Source of the DNA: Scilla litardierei
Taxonomy: Eukaryota > Streptophyta > Magnoliopsida > Asparagales > Asparagaceae
DNA length: 64,000 bases
Reading direction: 5' to 3'
Assembly: GCA_030789695.1 (NCBI GenBank)
Contig: CM061141.1
Location: 201,861,600 to 201,925,599 of the forward strand
In this document: positions 24,278 through 35,284 of the stretch, one piece after another
Numbering within the stretch: the first letter of the stretch is position 1
Layout: each line of letters begins with the position of its first letter
The notes under the pieces: model-generated
Seen by the model: only the letters and a program-made list of their open reading frames with translations
Told to the model about the DNA's origin: nothing
Database searches by the model: none
Position numbers and translations under genes: made by a program

Positions 24278-24285
24278 ACAAAACC

Positions 24286-27117
24286 TGTCACGCCCCGCTT
24301 CCCAAAAATATGGAGGCGAAGCGTGAGAAGGTCCGCTCAGACTTGAAGCTACAAAGCTGCAAGTCCGATAAGCGTCGATCAAATTTAAAACGGCAGGTCC
24401 TTGCAACGCGAACGAAACAAAGATAATAATAATGAAATGAGACAAAAGAGACATCTCAGAATATCCATAAAATAAGTTTCCAACATCGCAGAAAAGCCAC
24501 CAGGCTAAAATAAAAGAGACTAAAGGCCCAAACATGGCCAACAAAAGTACAAAGTACAAAACAACGGTGCTACGCACCAACAACTAACAAAAGGCCTAAA
24601 ACAACATAAAGCTCAACAAAAACTCAAAGCATAGTCACCGGTGTCCACCAAAATCCTCCTGGGCAATCATGGACTCAGACTCAGCGTCAGCAAGACCTCA
24701 CGTACTCAGCAACGGTCTCTGGCTCAGGTCTAACATGTGACACCCAAAGAGAAAGGGGCACATGTCAGCAAGTCTAAAAGACTTGTGCAAGTGAAACTGA
24801 AAGTACAAGTAAAACAACCTAGCAGTTCTAGCATGATGCAATGACATGGCAGTTTAAGTAATGAGTGCAACAGGTAAAGTAAAGTAAAGTAAGGTAAAGT
24901 ACGAGCATGGCATGACATTCACAAGACAAGTACAAGACAAGGAAAGTAAGCACCTCGTGCACAGGGATTCCGCCTTTTGGCTAGAGTGGCTGCGCGGGCC
25001 AACTCCTAAGCTCAAGCGAACGTTTATCCCTACCCCTCCACGTGTATCGAGCCAGGGCATTACCCCCGAACACGGAATGCTCGCTTCTGGACCACGAGCC
25101 AGGAAGTGTGTAAACAAGTATGGCGTAGGGGTGCACCTAGCCGGACAAGTAGTACAAGGACAAGTATTGTAGCGTGTGCTACGATGCAACAATCAATGCA
25201 TGGATGACATGGCATGGCAAGTAGTAAAGCGTACAAGTAAGAAAAGTATACGTGACAGTTTAGCATGCATGAATGACAATTTTAATGGTTGGATCTAGCT
25301 TCGTTGTCAAGCTAGATCATTTAGGTGACGGATCTAGTTTCGTTGTCAAACTAGACCAAGTAGGCGTCTAGCCAGCTATCATTTCACTGACTAGTCTCTT
25401 TTACGCTAAAGGCAAGTAAGTGGCCTAAAAACATGGCCCTACACAAGAGTTGGCAAGTTTCACTTGCCTGCAACTATCACGTCAAGAAAACCGTCCAACG
25501 AGTCCAAAGTCACGATTCCTACGTGCACAAGTCCACCGGCCTACATCCGTTTTATTAATCTTGATTAGTGATTTCTAAAACATTTAAAAATACTTTAAAA
25601 TACTGATTTTTAGTCTTTATTAGCATGCAATTGGGTTGGGGGTCCTAGGGGTGCAAAGCGTTACCTCAACACGACGCGAAAGCTACACCGGCGTCGGGTA
25701 GCGACGCCGGGGGTTGGAATAATAGAACGCGCTCCAAGTCCTGATTCCAAAATATATTCCTCGTTGGAAATTTCAGAGCATCAACCCGGGCGACGATTCC
25801 AGATTCCAAAGCTCGCACGTGCGACGACGGGCTACGACGTGCGGCGACGTCGTACGCGACGAATCCTCAAAGAGCAAGCACCTAGGTGGGGCCCACAGTA
25901 GTCCTAGGGGCCTTTGGGGGACCCACAATAACTCTGGAGAACTTGGGGGGCCCACGGTGGTAAGCGATGCGACGGATGCGGGGTTGCGACGTTTGCTCTC
26001 GGTCGTACTCAGCCAAATGCGGGGATCTCCACCGGTCGCTGCGGGGGAACGGGCTGTGCAGCGCTTGGGTGCGGTGCGGGCCTTGGTGCTATCGGTCGGA
26101 GCGGAGGAAGGGGTCGGTCGTGCGCTGCGGATGCGGGGGAGCGGGCGCTGCAAGGTTGCAATCATTGCAACGTTGCGGAGGCGGGCGATCCGCTCGGTCA
26201 GACACGGGACGATGCGGGCGACGAGGCGGGCGCTGAGCGGGGGCCTGCAGCGTTGCGGAGATGCGAGCGGAGCGGGGAAGCCTCTCGGTCTGACCGAGAG
26301 GAATCCTCGGTCGGAGCGGGGAGCGGGGTGGCGACAGCAGCGGGTGCGGGCGGGGCTCGGTGCGGGGGCAACGGCCGGTCGGAGCGGGGAAAACGGCCTC
26401 GTTTCTTCGGTCGTACGGGGCTGCTTCGTTGCAACGTTGCGACGAATCGTCGCAACGTCCAAAATGAGTTTTGGAAGAGGCTAGGGCTAATTTCTTGTGA
26501 AAATAGGTCTTCCTAGAGGTTGTTTATATAGTGTAGAAGGGTTGACTTGGTCTAGGGCTAAATCTAATAGGATTAGAAGTTCAAAAAGATTTAAAATTTG
26601 AATTTAAACTTCTCCAACCCATCCTAGGATTTGACCTGGTCCAAATGAGCTGGAAATTGGCTCAAAAATTCTTTAAAACGTTTAAAACTTAAATAAATTT
26701 TATTTGGCCGAAATTAATTTAAAAATAAATTATTAAAAATAATATAAAACTTGTTAAAATTATAAAAGTGGTCAAATAAACTCCAAAAATTATGAAATAA
26801 ATATCGTGGTGTTCGTGGCGACGAATGTGAGCTAACTAAGAAGACGGATCTCAGATTCGACGTCGGACGACGAAACTAAAAATAGGAACGTCTCCCGTCG
26901 AGAGCGAGAATCGTCACGTCTCATCGAGTAAGTTTAAATTGTGGGAAAACGACTCGAGGAGCGTCGTTCCAAATTAGTGACACTATTTAATACTCTCAGA
27001 GACGTTCACAACGGCATCTCACACGAAAGTGTTCACAAACAAATAAAGTCTAAAACAAACACGTGCACGGCCAAAAGCACGTGCACGAACAACGTACGAC
27101 GAAAAGTGGTCGTTACA
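24286..27117 (-). repeat. 5' LTR of the LARD (2832 bp)
   Basis: Exact-length partner of 17838-20669, offset 6448 bp throughout. Differences that I saw are single substitutions, including one that changes CGGTGCGG to CGTTGCGG near 26254. It drives minus-strand transcription from the TATA box at 26523-26530. Confidence 0.95.
26523..26530 (-). promoter_or_regulatory. TATA box of the LARD 5' LTR
   Basis: Minus-strand TATATAAA in the 5' LTR, the copy expected to initiate the genomic transcript. Everything left of about 26495 in this LTR would be R-U5. Confidence 0.6.
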
Positions 27118-27122
27118 TTGCT
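27118..27122. repeat. Target-site duplication of the LARD (right)
   Basis: TTGCT, partner of 17833-17837. Confidence 0.95.
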
Positions 27123-28281
27123 GAAATGGTTGCTGATGTGGCCTAGCCGGCTGATATGTTTGTTGATGCGGCTGCTGAGGCGGCGAGGGCTGAAATGGCG
27201 GCCGGTAACTGAAGTTTGGGTGGTTCCGGTTGTTTGGAGAGTAGGCCGGGTTGGAATTTGTCCTTGGCAGATACGGCGCATTTCCCGTGGGGTTGTAAAA
27301 TAGTGCGCTCCCCTGATCCAACGGTGGTGAGATGTCACCACCGTCGAATTCCCCAAAGAATTCGGACTCAACCGCAGAAATTTGCTGTGTACCTGCCCCA
27401 CCGGCTCCTACCATTAGTGCAGAGATCTGGGTCGAAAGCAAGTCGAACTTGCTTGAAAGTTTGTCGACGTCCTCGACTCTGTGTATACCCCCGGATCTTG
27501 GTATGGCTCTCTCGTCACACCACCGCTTATTGTTGGATGCCATATTTTCCAGAATATGCCCGGCATCCTCCTCGCTCCTAGACATGAAGGAACCCCCAGC
27601 CGCAGCGTCCATAGAAGATTTCAGGTCATCCCTCAACCCATTGTAGAACAGATTAATAATCTGCCACTTCGGAAGCTCATGGTGAGGGCATCTTCTTTGC
27701 ATCTCTTTATATCTCGTCCAAGCTTCATGCAAGGACTCATGGCTGGCCTGGGAGAAGGAGGAGATCTCACTCCTCAACTTCATAGTCTTCCCCGGAGGAA
27801 AGAACTTCGTCAGAAAAGCGTTGGAGAGCTTCTCCCAGGTGTTGAAAGTGTTGGGGTCCTTCCCCCTTAGCCATTGCTTGGCTTTGTCTCGCAAAGAGAA
27901 GGGGAACAGCTTCAGACGGATAGCCTCTGTCGTGACACCATTAATCCGGAAGGTGTCACACTTCTCCAAGAAGGAGTCCAGGTGCTCGATCGGGCTCTCC
28001 ATGGGTGCACCCGCAAACTGGTCCTGCTGGATCCATGTCACTAGAGACGGCTTCAGCTCAAAGCTTTGGGCCGCAATAGCTGGAGATCGGATGGCGGAAG
28101 TTGACTCGATAGATGGCATCGAGTACTCCAGCAGAGACTTGTGAGGTGGGGTGTTCTCCTCCATGGATTCGGGATCTTCTCTTCTTCGCTTCTCGGCGGC
28201 TAAACGCCTAAGGGTGGCGTTAATCTCTGGATGAATCAAGTCGTCAAGACTCCTTGAACTCCTGCGCATGAAAAACAACAA
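27118..28281 (-). pseudogene. Athila gag, N-terminal part (cut by the LARD)
   Basis: This open frame of about 390 codons was uninterrupted until the LARD inserted. The likely initiator is the second Met (about 28269, MRRSSRSLDDL). It encodes the capsid-type Retrotrans_gag domain: LDSFLEKCDTFRINGV, KLFPFSLRDKAKQWL and a FLTKFFPPGKT segment. These are followed by LFYNGLRDDLKSSMDAAAGG and a Gly/Pro/Gln-rich tail. These phrases are typical of Athila/Tat-clade Gag. The protein would form particles packaging element RNA. The frame runs into the LARD LTR at 27117, and the original continuation is at 17837. Confidence 0.9.
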
Positions 28282-28447
28282 ACACCCGTGAAGCGAAAAG
28301 TGGGAAAGAAACAGATAAAATAAGAAATAAAAATAAGAAAAATAAAAAAAAGAAAAAAGAAAAAGGAGAATGCGAAAATTATCGCGTGGTAGGGATGTGA
28401 GCTAGACACGAGGGTTCAAGAGATCCTAGAATAACTAGCACGTTGCC

Positions 28448-28465
28448 TCCCCGGCAACGGCGCCA
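28448..28465 (-). promoter_or_regulatory. tRNA-Asp-type primer-binding site of the Athila-lineage element
   Basis: Minus-strand TGGCGCCGTTGCCGGGGA begins 6 nt inside the 5' LTR. This 18-mer is the classical Athila primer site, complementary to the 3' end of plant tRNA-Asp. It fixes the orientation and supports the lineage call. Confidence 0.9.
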
Positions 28466-28471
28466 TAAACT

Positions 28472-30051
28472 TGACCGGAGCCCCGCTCGAGTCGCGGCGG
28501 CGCGGTGTCGTTTACCGCAAGTTTCACGGTTAGTGTAGTGTGCGGGAATATCGAACTCAGGGAGGCGAGGTTGTGCTTGGGTCAGGTAGGACCTAAATCA
28601 CCCCGAGGGGCGAGCTAGCCCGAATCGGTGAATGGTTGTCACGAAAGGAAATAAATGGGTATGAACAACAAGAAAGAAAACCCGGGACTTTGGTTTCCAA
28701 CCCGACGAGAGACTCTCGCCGATACGGCCTACGGGTATGGATAGCGATCGGGATTAGGGTCTAATGGTGAGACGTTGCCTCTGAAAGTGGTACCGGCGTC
28801 CCATGGGCCCGATATTCCGGTCGGTGCCCAGGATGATACACCGGACTTCCCGGATTCGATCAGTGGGCACTCCCGTGTCCATTAACACTGATCGATCCCA
28901 GGAGCACTAAGCCCGCAACGATATCTCCCAACGTCTCATCCTGTCGCTCCCGCGTGCTAGGATTCGGCGTCTACGCTAAAGGTGTGAGCTATGGCTAGGG
29001 AGTCAACCGCCAAGTTTATTCCCCCTTGGCCCAACGGTCAAAGGCGGTCTTTTTCCCGCCGATGACAATGAAACACCCCGCGTAACCGTTAGATTCCTAC
29101 TCCCTATCGATTTCCTAACCCTATGGACGCATCGGGAAGAGCCCCCGAAGGGGTTTCCACCAAAATCCCAGATTTGGGAACTACTCACAAAAATTCATGA
29201 AAAAGCGATCTAAATGAAATTTAACCGTTGGAATCATAATCGGACAATTGCAATGCGGAAGTAATAGAGTAATAAATACAATACTAGAATTTTAGAAAGA
29301 TCTGAAAACTTACGAAAGAGTAACAATTACAGCCGTCACAAGGAAATAAAACAGTAGAAAAAATAACAGCTCTCGTTTCTGGAACCCTAGGGGTTCTATT
29401 TATAGACCGTCGCATCAACCGATCGGTTGACAAGTCAACCGATCGGTTGATCCGTTACAAAATAATAACAGAAAACGGCGAGCTTTCACCCGATCACATG
29501 AACTGGTCGGGTGAGTTCTTGAGTGACCGGTTGGATCTTGGAGCAGTCGGGTGAATCGATCGGTTCGACATCCGTGTCTTCGGCTCTTCTTCTTCAGCTA
29601 CAGATGAACCGATCGGGTGAGAGTCACCCGATCGGTTGGCGCTCTCACCCGATCGGTTGGCGCTTTGCTTCGAGAAAACAGAGAACAGCCCCCGCTGAAC
29701 CGGTCTGCGAACCGGTCGGGTGGCTTCTTTGTGAGCTGCGGCAGAGACCGGGTGGTGCACGCGTGCATCACCCGATCGGTTGGAGATGACCAACCGACCG
29801 GGTGAGGGGCTGAAAGATGAATTCTTTGGCGTTCGACGCCCTGGATCACGCGTGACTTCTCCCGTTGCACCAGGGACTTGGGATATCATCGTTAAACGTC
29901 CCCTACGTGGTCAATCCCCTGCAATCATGGAAAAACAAAGAAAAGTGAAAGAAAACGGGAAAATACACGAAAACGAATAAGAGACGGCGGAAAAACACGG
30001 AGAAACACAAAAGAAAACGTGCGTGAATATATGAAATATAAACGCACGTCA
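28472..30051 (-). repeat. 5' LTR of the Athila-lineage element (1580 bp)
   Basis: Partner of 10036-11593. It carries an extra 22-bp unit near 29625-29660 that adds one more CCGATCGG palindrome. TATA box at 29396-29404; palindrome field at about 29416-29810. Confidence 0.95.
29396..29404 (-). promoter_or_regulatory. TATA box of the Athila 5' LTR
   Basis: Minus-strand TATAAATAG. Two copies of TCAACCGATCGGTTGA separated by CAAG lie about 11-50 bp upstream (29415-29451). Confidence 0.65.
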
Positions 30052-30056
30052 TTCAC
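30052..30056. repeat. Target-site duplication of the Athila-lineage element (right)
   Basis: TTCAC, partner of 10031-10035. It lies inside the OTU coding region of copy A. Confidence 0.95.
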
Positions 30057-32298
30057 TGCCTCCAAATTCTCATTATATGCAGCCTCACCCATAACACGCC
30101 TGTACAAGACGATGTATGTCCGCATCTTACGGAGAAAGTCAGTTCTGACACGCAGCCATGCAGATTGATCCAAGCCCAATTGAACTGCCACAACCCTGTA
30201 CCCACAGTTGCCATCTGCTTCCACGTCTACGACGCCCACTATAAGGCGCTGTAGACAAGCAGGAAAATCAAACCAAAATGGTATGCGGTATTGGTCAGGC
30301 AAATCGGACTCCTACTACTTTCCTTCACAGGCTTCCTCTTCAATTTAGGCTTCTCCTTCACCGCCGCCTTACGCTCCGCAATCGAATGCAACCGTGGAGC
30401 CTTAATAGGCTTCCTCATCACTGTAGGCTTCTCCGGCTCATCCGAAAGCTGCTCAGAAATCACATAAATCAGTGGAGAAATTTGTTTAAGCATGCCATCC
30501 ATCTCCTCGTGCTCATCAAAATACATGGCCACAGCCGTCTCCTCTTACCTCCTAGCAGTCTGAGCATCCACATTATTATCCACCGTCTCCATCGTCACCC
30601 CCCAACTCCAACATAAGCTCCGCTTGCATCAACCCAGCATCCACTATCTTCTCATCCTCCACATCCTCCACATTTGCATCATCTACCTTCGGATCCTCAT
30701 TCACCCCAGTTGTATTTAACCCCTCATCCATCTCAGCAGTTTGGTCATCCACAATACGTTCCACCGTCCCCGCCGTATCCACCAACTTCCCAGTATGCTT
30801 CTCAGAAATCAAATCAGTATTACTTCAGTATCATCCTCCTCCCCATTCGCCTTCTCCTCATACACCTTCGGCTCCACAGTCACAGCTGCTGCATTATCCT
30901 CCACCACCTCCTCAGCGTTCTGCACCTCCACGTTAAGAGCAACTGTCTCCTCCGTCTCCACCAACTCCCCAATAACATAATCATCTACAGTCAACTCAGC
31001 AGCCACTACATTCTCAGCCTCATCCTCCCCATAAACATCATGCACCCTCGGCTCCACATTCTCCTCCGCTGCATTAACCTCATCATCCTCCTCAGCATTC
31101 TACTCCTGCCCACTAAGAGCCACCTTCTCAGCAGTCTGCTCCATCACATTACGATCCACCGCCTCATCTTGCCAGTAAGCAGCCACTGCAGTTGCCTCCT
31201 CAGCCACATCCACCTTCTCCTCATCCCCCTTTGCTCATCCTCAACATTATCCACATGCTCCACAAGCTCATCCCCCACAATTCTACTCGGTGATGCCAAC
31301 TCCTTCAACTTGTTTACAATACCCACACTCTGCCCCCGTAGTAATCGGTTACGTGCATTATAAATTGATTTGATTGGTGTTTCCTTGAAGGATTTAGTTT
31401 CCTTCAGGCCTTTCAAAATTGCTGACGGGGGCACCTTTCTATTTGCCAAGTCTCGCAATGCTTCCACCTCCTTTCCCTGCAACTTCCCATCGTCGGAATG
31501 GCCCTCGACATAATTAGCAGCTTGATGGTTGTGCCTGCCATCAACGACTGTTAAACTCCACTCACCGCCATCGCACACCTAATTACCATGCAATTTGAAC
31601 GGACAGCCACACTTGTTGGTTCTAACTGGCCGGTTGGTCTTTTTTACCGGTCGGTGTCCCCTGTAGTTCCCGCTTCTTGCACATGCATAGTAAGCAGCAT
31701 GAGTCCTATTGGACGTTTTACTCATACTCAACGCACTGGTAATAATCACATGCCCCTGGTGTCGCCCGACGCTCTTTATCCACTGAAAGAGCTCCTCTCT
31801 ACTAGTAAAAAGTTGCATCGTTGTAAATTCGACTGTATAATCCATATAAACCTGTATCAAAAAATTCATACATCTAATTGGACCGGGAACCAAAAATTAG
31901 TTTCATTATTGCCGAAAAGATAAATCAATATTACCTCGGAATTTTTTAGCATCTCCACCAATCTCAACTGTATATGGAAGCAAGTAAAAACAAAAAATTT
32001 CTCCTTCTATTTCTACACAATGTAATAAGAATATCAAATTAAATGTACTTAACAGTATATACTTAGCAAATCTCGATTTCGACAAATTTAGGTTTAAACC
32101 CCCTAAATCAATTGCTATCGCTTCGCCAATTTGTTTGAACACAGCAGTTGACACTGTGATGTATCTGTCGAGCCCAGTAATAAAAATCAAATCTTTGGAA
32201 TTTCCGTCTGTGCACCTTGAGCAATCTATGAAAAACTTGTCGTTTGATATTCCGCCTTGAGCAATCTGTGGAAGGTTATGTCTGTGAGCGATGAGCAA
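30057..32298 (-). pseudogene. FAR1/OTU element copy A, N-terminal part
   Basis: In minus-strand order: a possible first exon (32298-31935), a possible 83-bp intron (AG|GTAA at 31934, TACAG|G at 31852), then a FAR1-type zinc finger. The finger has FTSREELFQWI, an AYYACARSG Cys, NKCGCPF and GRHNHQAA with the HxH ligands. After it come a conserved YNARNRL segment, a long Glu/Asp/Val-rich linker, a basic Arg/Lys/Pro patch and the first half of an OTU protease (DGNC, Cys codon 30204-30206). FAR1-type fingers bind DNA; OTU proteases remove ubiquitin. A GAG-to-TAG change (about 31580) and several frameshifts (about 31200, 30580, 30300) break it. No MULE transposase core lies between finger and OTU. 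Confidence 0.8.
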
Positions 32299-32770
32299 AA
32301 TTTTTCAAGGGGTGAAAGAGGGTCCTAACGGGTCAAAACTGGTAAAAATTTTAACCTGTTGTGCGCTTCGAGTAAATTCTGTAGTTTAGTTTGCATATTT
32401 TACTCAGCGCGTACAACGGTTATAATTTAACACGATTTGAACCGGTTTGCGCGCTGAGTAATCTTACTCGGATTGACATCAGTAACAGTAATCGTTATTA
32501 ATCGTGACGTTGAGAACGATTTTGTCCGGTTGTGCACGCTGAGTAATACAATCCCTCGCTAATCCTTTTTACCTAACGCACAAAACACGTTCTAACGTAG
32601 GACGTTGAGCGAGCTGATCAAATTTTTATCGATAGCATGGTTTTTAATAGACGAGCACCACAGTTCAAATCTTGACTAGTTTTATATGTCGTTGTGCGCG
32701 GTGAGTAATTTTACTACCCCTTAACCCACTCAATTGTGCATGAATTTTGGTTTTAATATATATTCTATTG
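32299..32770. repeat. Motif-rich 5' flank of FAR1/OTU copy A
   Basis: No gene. Repeated motif matches in both orientations (GCGCTTCGAGTAAAT, TACTCAGCGCGTACAACGG, GTGCGCGGTGAGTAATT) occur at about 30-90 bp spacing. The same motif class lies on the 3' side at 8371-9661, so it brackets the coding region. AT-rich sequence without features fills 32770-33000. Confidence 0.55.
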
Positions 32771-33136
32771 GATTACTCATATTCTTATGCTGATGTTAAC
32801 AAAATTATTGATACTAGTAAAATAATATAATATCAACGTTATAACTATCATAATTTGTATTAATTAACAGCCTTAAGAAATACTGGATAGATTGCGTGTG
32901 TTATTAAGCATACAAAATCTAGTATATATCAGTTTGTACCAGTTCACCAAATAGTTAGTATGAGGCAAACTTGATTAGTAGGTCTATCGTTGAGCATAAC
33001 TTATAGATACGATACACCACAGCACGGCATACAGATGATAACATTTGCACATTTAGACAGACATGATAAAATTTCATGCTACCAATCTTTCAATATGAAA
33101 TAAAAAATCCATATTAAAATGATACAACGTTTTATC

Positions 33137-34765
33137 CTACAATATTTCAATAACGTCAACGGTTGCAATATCATGACCAAATACTATTGACTGGAATTGA
33201 TGCATCCTATCCTCATAAGCAGCCGGCCATCCGTCTGACACATCGGAACGGTATCTTAGCCACATACTTGAAGTCGGAGGGACATGACCATCTGGGGCAA
33301 GTTTAACAATAACAAAGTGATTATTATTCACATGACCCAACGTTATGTGGCGTCTTAATGATAGGGGTACTGGAGAAGTTCTTAAAGGAAAATATGTCAC
33401 ACACTGATGAGATGCAAGAATATGTACTACACAGTTGTAGCATGAGGCAATGACATGTGCCATTTCTGGCATCTGCATCCACCATTTAGCTTTTGGACGG
33501 TCTAACAAATGGCCCAGTGCCACTACATTCTTTTTAAATTCCACGGCACCCATAAGTTGACGGTACAAGCCGTTGTGGTTCTGGATCTCTTCTCGTAAGT
33601 CATATTTGACCTGCCTCCATTCGTCCTCACTCAGGCCCAATTGAGCTGCCACAACCCTATACCTACAATTTCCATCTGCTTTCACATCTACGACATGCAC
33701 TATAATGGGTCGTAGACACTCAGGAAAAGCGTTCCAATAAGGTATTATTATGTCAGCAGCCAAGTCCTCATCACTATCATCATGTGGAATTGATTGTTTC
33801 GGCTTCTTTATTGTACTTTTCCATAACGGTCTTCTTCTTCCCTTACACGACTTACACTTCAATGTAGACGTATCTGTCATATCAGCATGCTGCTTAGCAA
33901 TCACCGCAACCAGTGTAGAAATTTGCAGGCGTGGAACCTCATGCTCCCTCTCAAAGGCCTTAGCAACTGCATTCTCATCATCCTCCTTCTCAGCAGTCTG
34001 CTCCGCCTCATTACGATCCACCTTATCATCCTCCCCACCCATCTTCCCGGTATAATCCTCCTCCTGCAACTCAGTAGGCACTGCATTCTTCGAAAATGCC
34101 TCCCCCAACTTCTGATCATCCCCCACCTTTTGATCATCCACCTCATTATTCACAGCCTTTACATGCTCATCACCCACAATTTTATCAGCTGAAGCTAACT
34201 CCTTCAACTGTTTTACAATACAAACCTTCTTCCCTCGTTGTAACCGGTTTCGTGCATTATAAATTGCTTAGATTGAGGTTGCACTGAAGTTTTTATTTGC
34301 CTTCAGTACTTTCAAAATTTCAGCTGACCGAACCTTGCTATTTGCCAAGTCACGCACTGTTTCAATCTCCATTCCCTGCAACGTCCCTTCATCGGAATGG
34401 CCATCGACATATTTAGCTGCTTCATGGTTGTGCCTGCCACAAACGACTGTTAACTTATACTCTTCAACGCCCACGCCCACCATATAACCACGCAATGAGA
34501 AAGGACATAAACACTTATTGGTTTTAACAGGCCTGTTGATCTTTTTTAGCTTTCGGTGTCCCATATACTCACCGCTTCTTTCACATGCAAAGTACACAAC
34601 ATGATGCCCTTTGGACGTTTTATTTAATCTTTCCGAACGTGTAACAATCACATACCCATGTCTTAACCCGACGTTCTGTATCCACTGAAACAGCTCTTTT
34701 CTATCCTTGAACAGTTGATTGGTGGTAAAGTCGTTGTAAAATCCATATTGTCTTGTATCAAACAA
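33137..34765 (-). pseudogene. FAR1/OTU element copy B (one stop, otherwise open)
   Basis: The best-preserved copy, about 540 codons. The FAR1-type zinc finger (34765-34430) shows ELFQWIQNVG, VVYFACERSG, NKCLCPF and GRHNHEAA. A TAA at about 34268-34270 replaces a Lys codon; the frame then continues unbroken from 34260 to 33137. The acidic linker is shorter than in copies A and C. The OTU domain has the DGNC box (Asp178 and Cys181, counting from 34207) and a C-terminal VNNNHFV box with His297, so the catalytic set looks complete. Known relatives of this OTU subtype sit at the C-terminus of plant MULE transposases. Here the transposase DDE core is absent. The retained open frame despite strong divergence from copy C hints at past selection, which I have not measured. 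Confidence 0.82.
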
Positions 34766-34769
34766 TTCA

Positions 34770-35240
34770 TAACCTGATCCTCAAAGATTTAATGCATTAT
34801 TGCCGAGATGATAAATCAATATTACCTTGGATTGTTGTACCAACTCCATCAATCTCAACCGTCGATGAATGCATGTAAAATCAAAATAAGAAAGGCAAAA
34901 CTGTACTTAAAAGTATAGACTTACCAAAGAGTCGATTTCGAAAAATTTAGGTCAAAACCCCTAAATCGATTGCTCTCGATTCAACTCTTTGTTTGATCGT
35001 AGCAGTTGACTAAGTGATGTATCCTTCAAGCCATGAAATAAAAATCAAATCTTTTGGAAATCGGTCTGGGCGACTTGAGCAATCATTGAAAAAACTTGCC
35101 GTTTGATATTCCGACATGAGCAATCTGTGGAATTTCCTGTCAATTCCCTGCGAACAGAAGGTATCACGGGGCAATTTCGGGTCCTATCGGGTCTACAATA
35201 ATTTACCAGTTGTGCTGGTTGAGTAAACAAGTCTAATTTG
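34770..35240 (-). other. Upstream region of copy B with possible first-exon relic
   Basis: Minus-strand sequence at about 35120-34830 is collinear with the possible first exon of copy A (shared KDLIFI-like segment and the AG|GTAATATTGATTTATC donor context). It contains stops here. The acceptor context TTTGATACAAG differs by one base from TTTGATACAG in copy A. The exon model is tentative. Confidence 0.35.
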
Positions 35241-35284
35241 AAATATTACTAGCAAATAACCCGTCCACATGTGCACGTGGACTT

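Larger units (their letters stand above)
20670..24285 (-). other. Non-coding interior of the LARD
   Basis: This 3.6 kb holds no recognisable coding. From about 20700 to 22450 it is AT-rich with strong ACATATA/TACACAT simple-sequence character. From 22460 to 24180 it is a mixed region with short open frames (22996-23280, 23564-23929) that lack any known motif and have Lys/Asn-rich composition typical of chance frames. The last ~120 bp before 24285 match the leader of the Tekay-like element (5460-5579). Confidence 0.75.
17838..27117 (-). mobile_element. LARD-like non-autonomous LTR retrotransposon, 9280 bp, young
   Basis: Two 2832-bp direct repeats (17838-20669 and 24286-27117) with TG...CA ends bracket a 3616-bp interior. 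The 5-bp target duplication is perfect. A polypurine tract borders 20669 and a putative primer site lies next to 24286, so transcription runs on the minus strand. The interior has no gag or pol. The proportions (LTRs near 3 kb, non-coding interior near 3.6 kb) match the LARD class. The LTR layout and primer site match the Tekay-like element at 1-8370, the probable type of its helper. I counted about 7 LTR mismatches and no net indel. Confidence 0.93.
10036..30051 (-). mobile_element. Athila-lineage Ty3/gypsy element without RT/integrase, interrupted by a LARD
   Basis: This minus-strand element has LTRs at 28472-30051 (5') and 10036-11593 (3') and a perfect TTCAC target duplication. Without the nested insertion it would be about 10.7 kb. 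Order on the minus strand: LTR, tRNA-Asp-type primer site, gag-protease frame (28281-27118, resuming at 17837-16265), a spacer with the GGGAGGCAACCCATG hallmark (about 16203-16220), a palindrome-rich promoter-like region, a 3' ORF of the Athila type (15270-13246), a long non-coding stretch, polypurine tract and LTR. No reverse transcriptase, RNase H or integrase coding is present between protease and spacer. It is therefore a non-autonomous gag-only (TR-GAG-like) derivative that would need a full Athila relative in trans. Confidence 0.9.
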
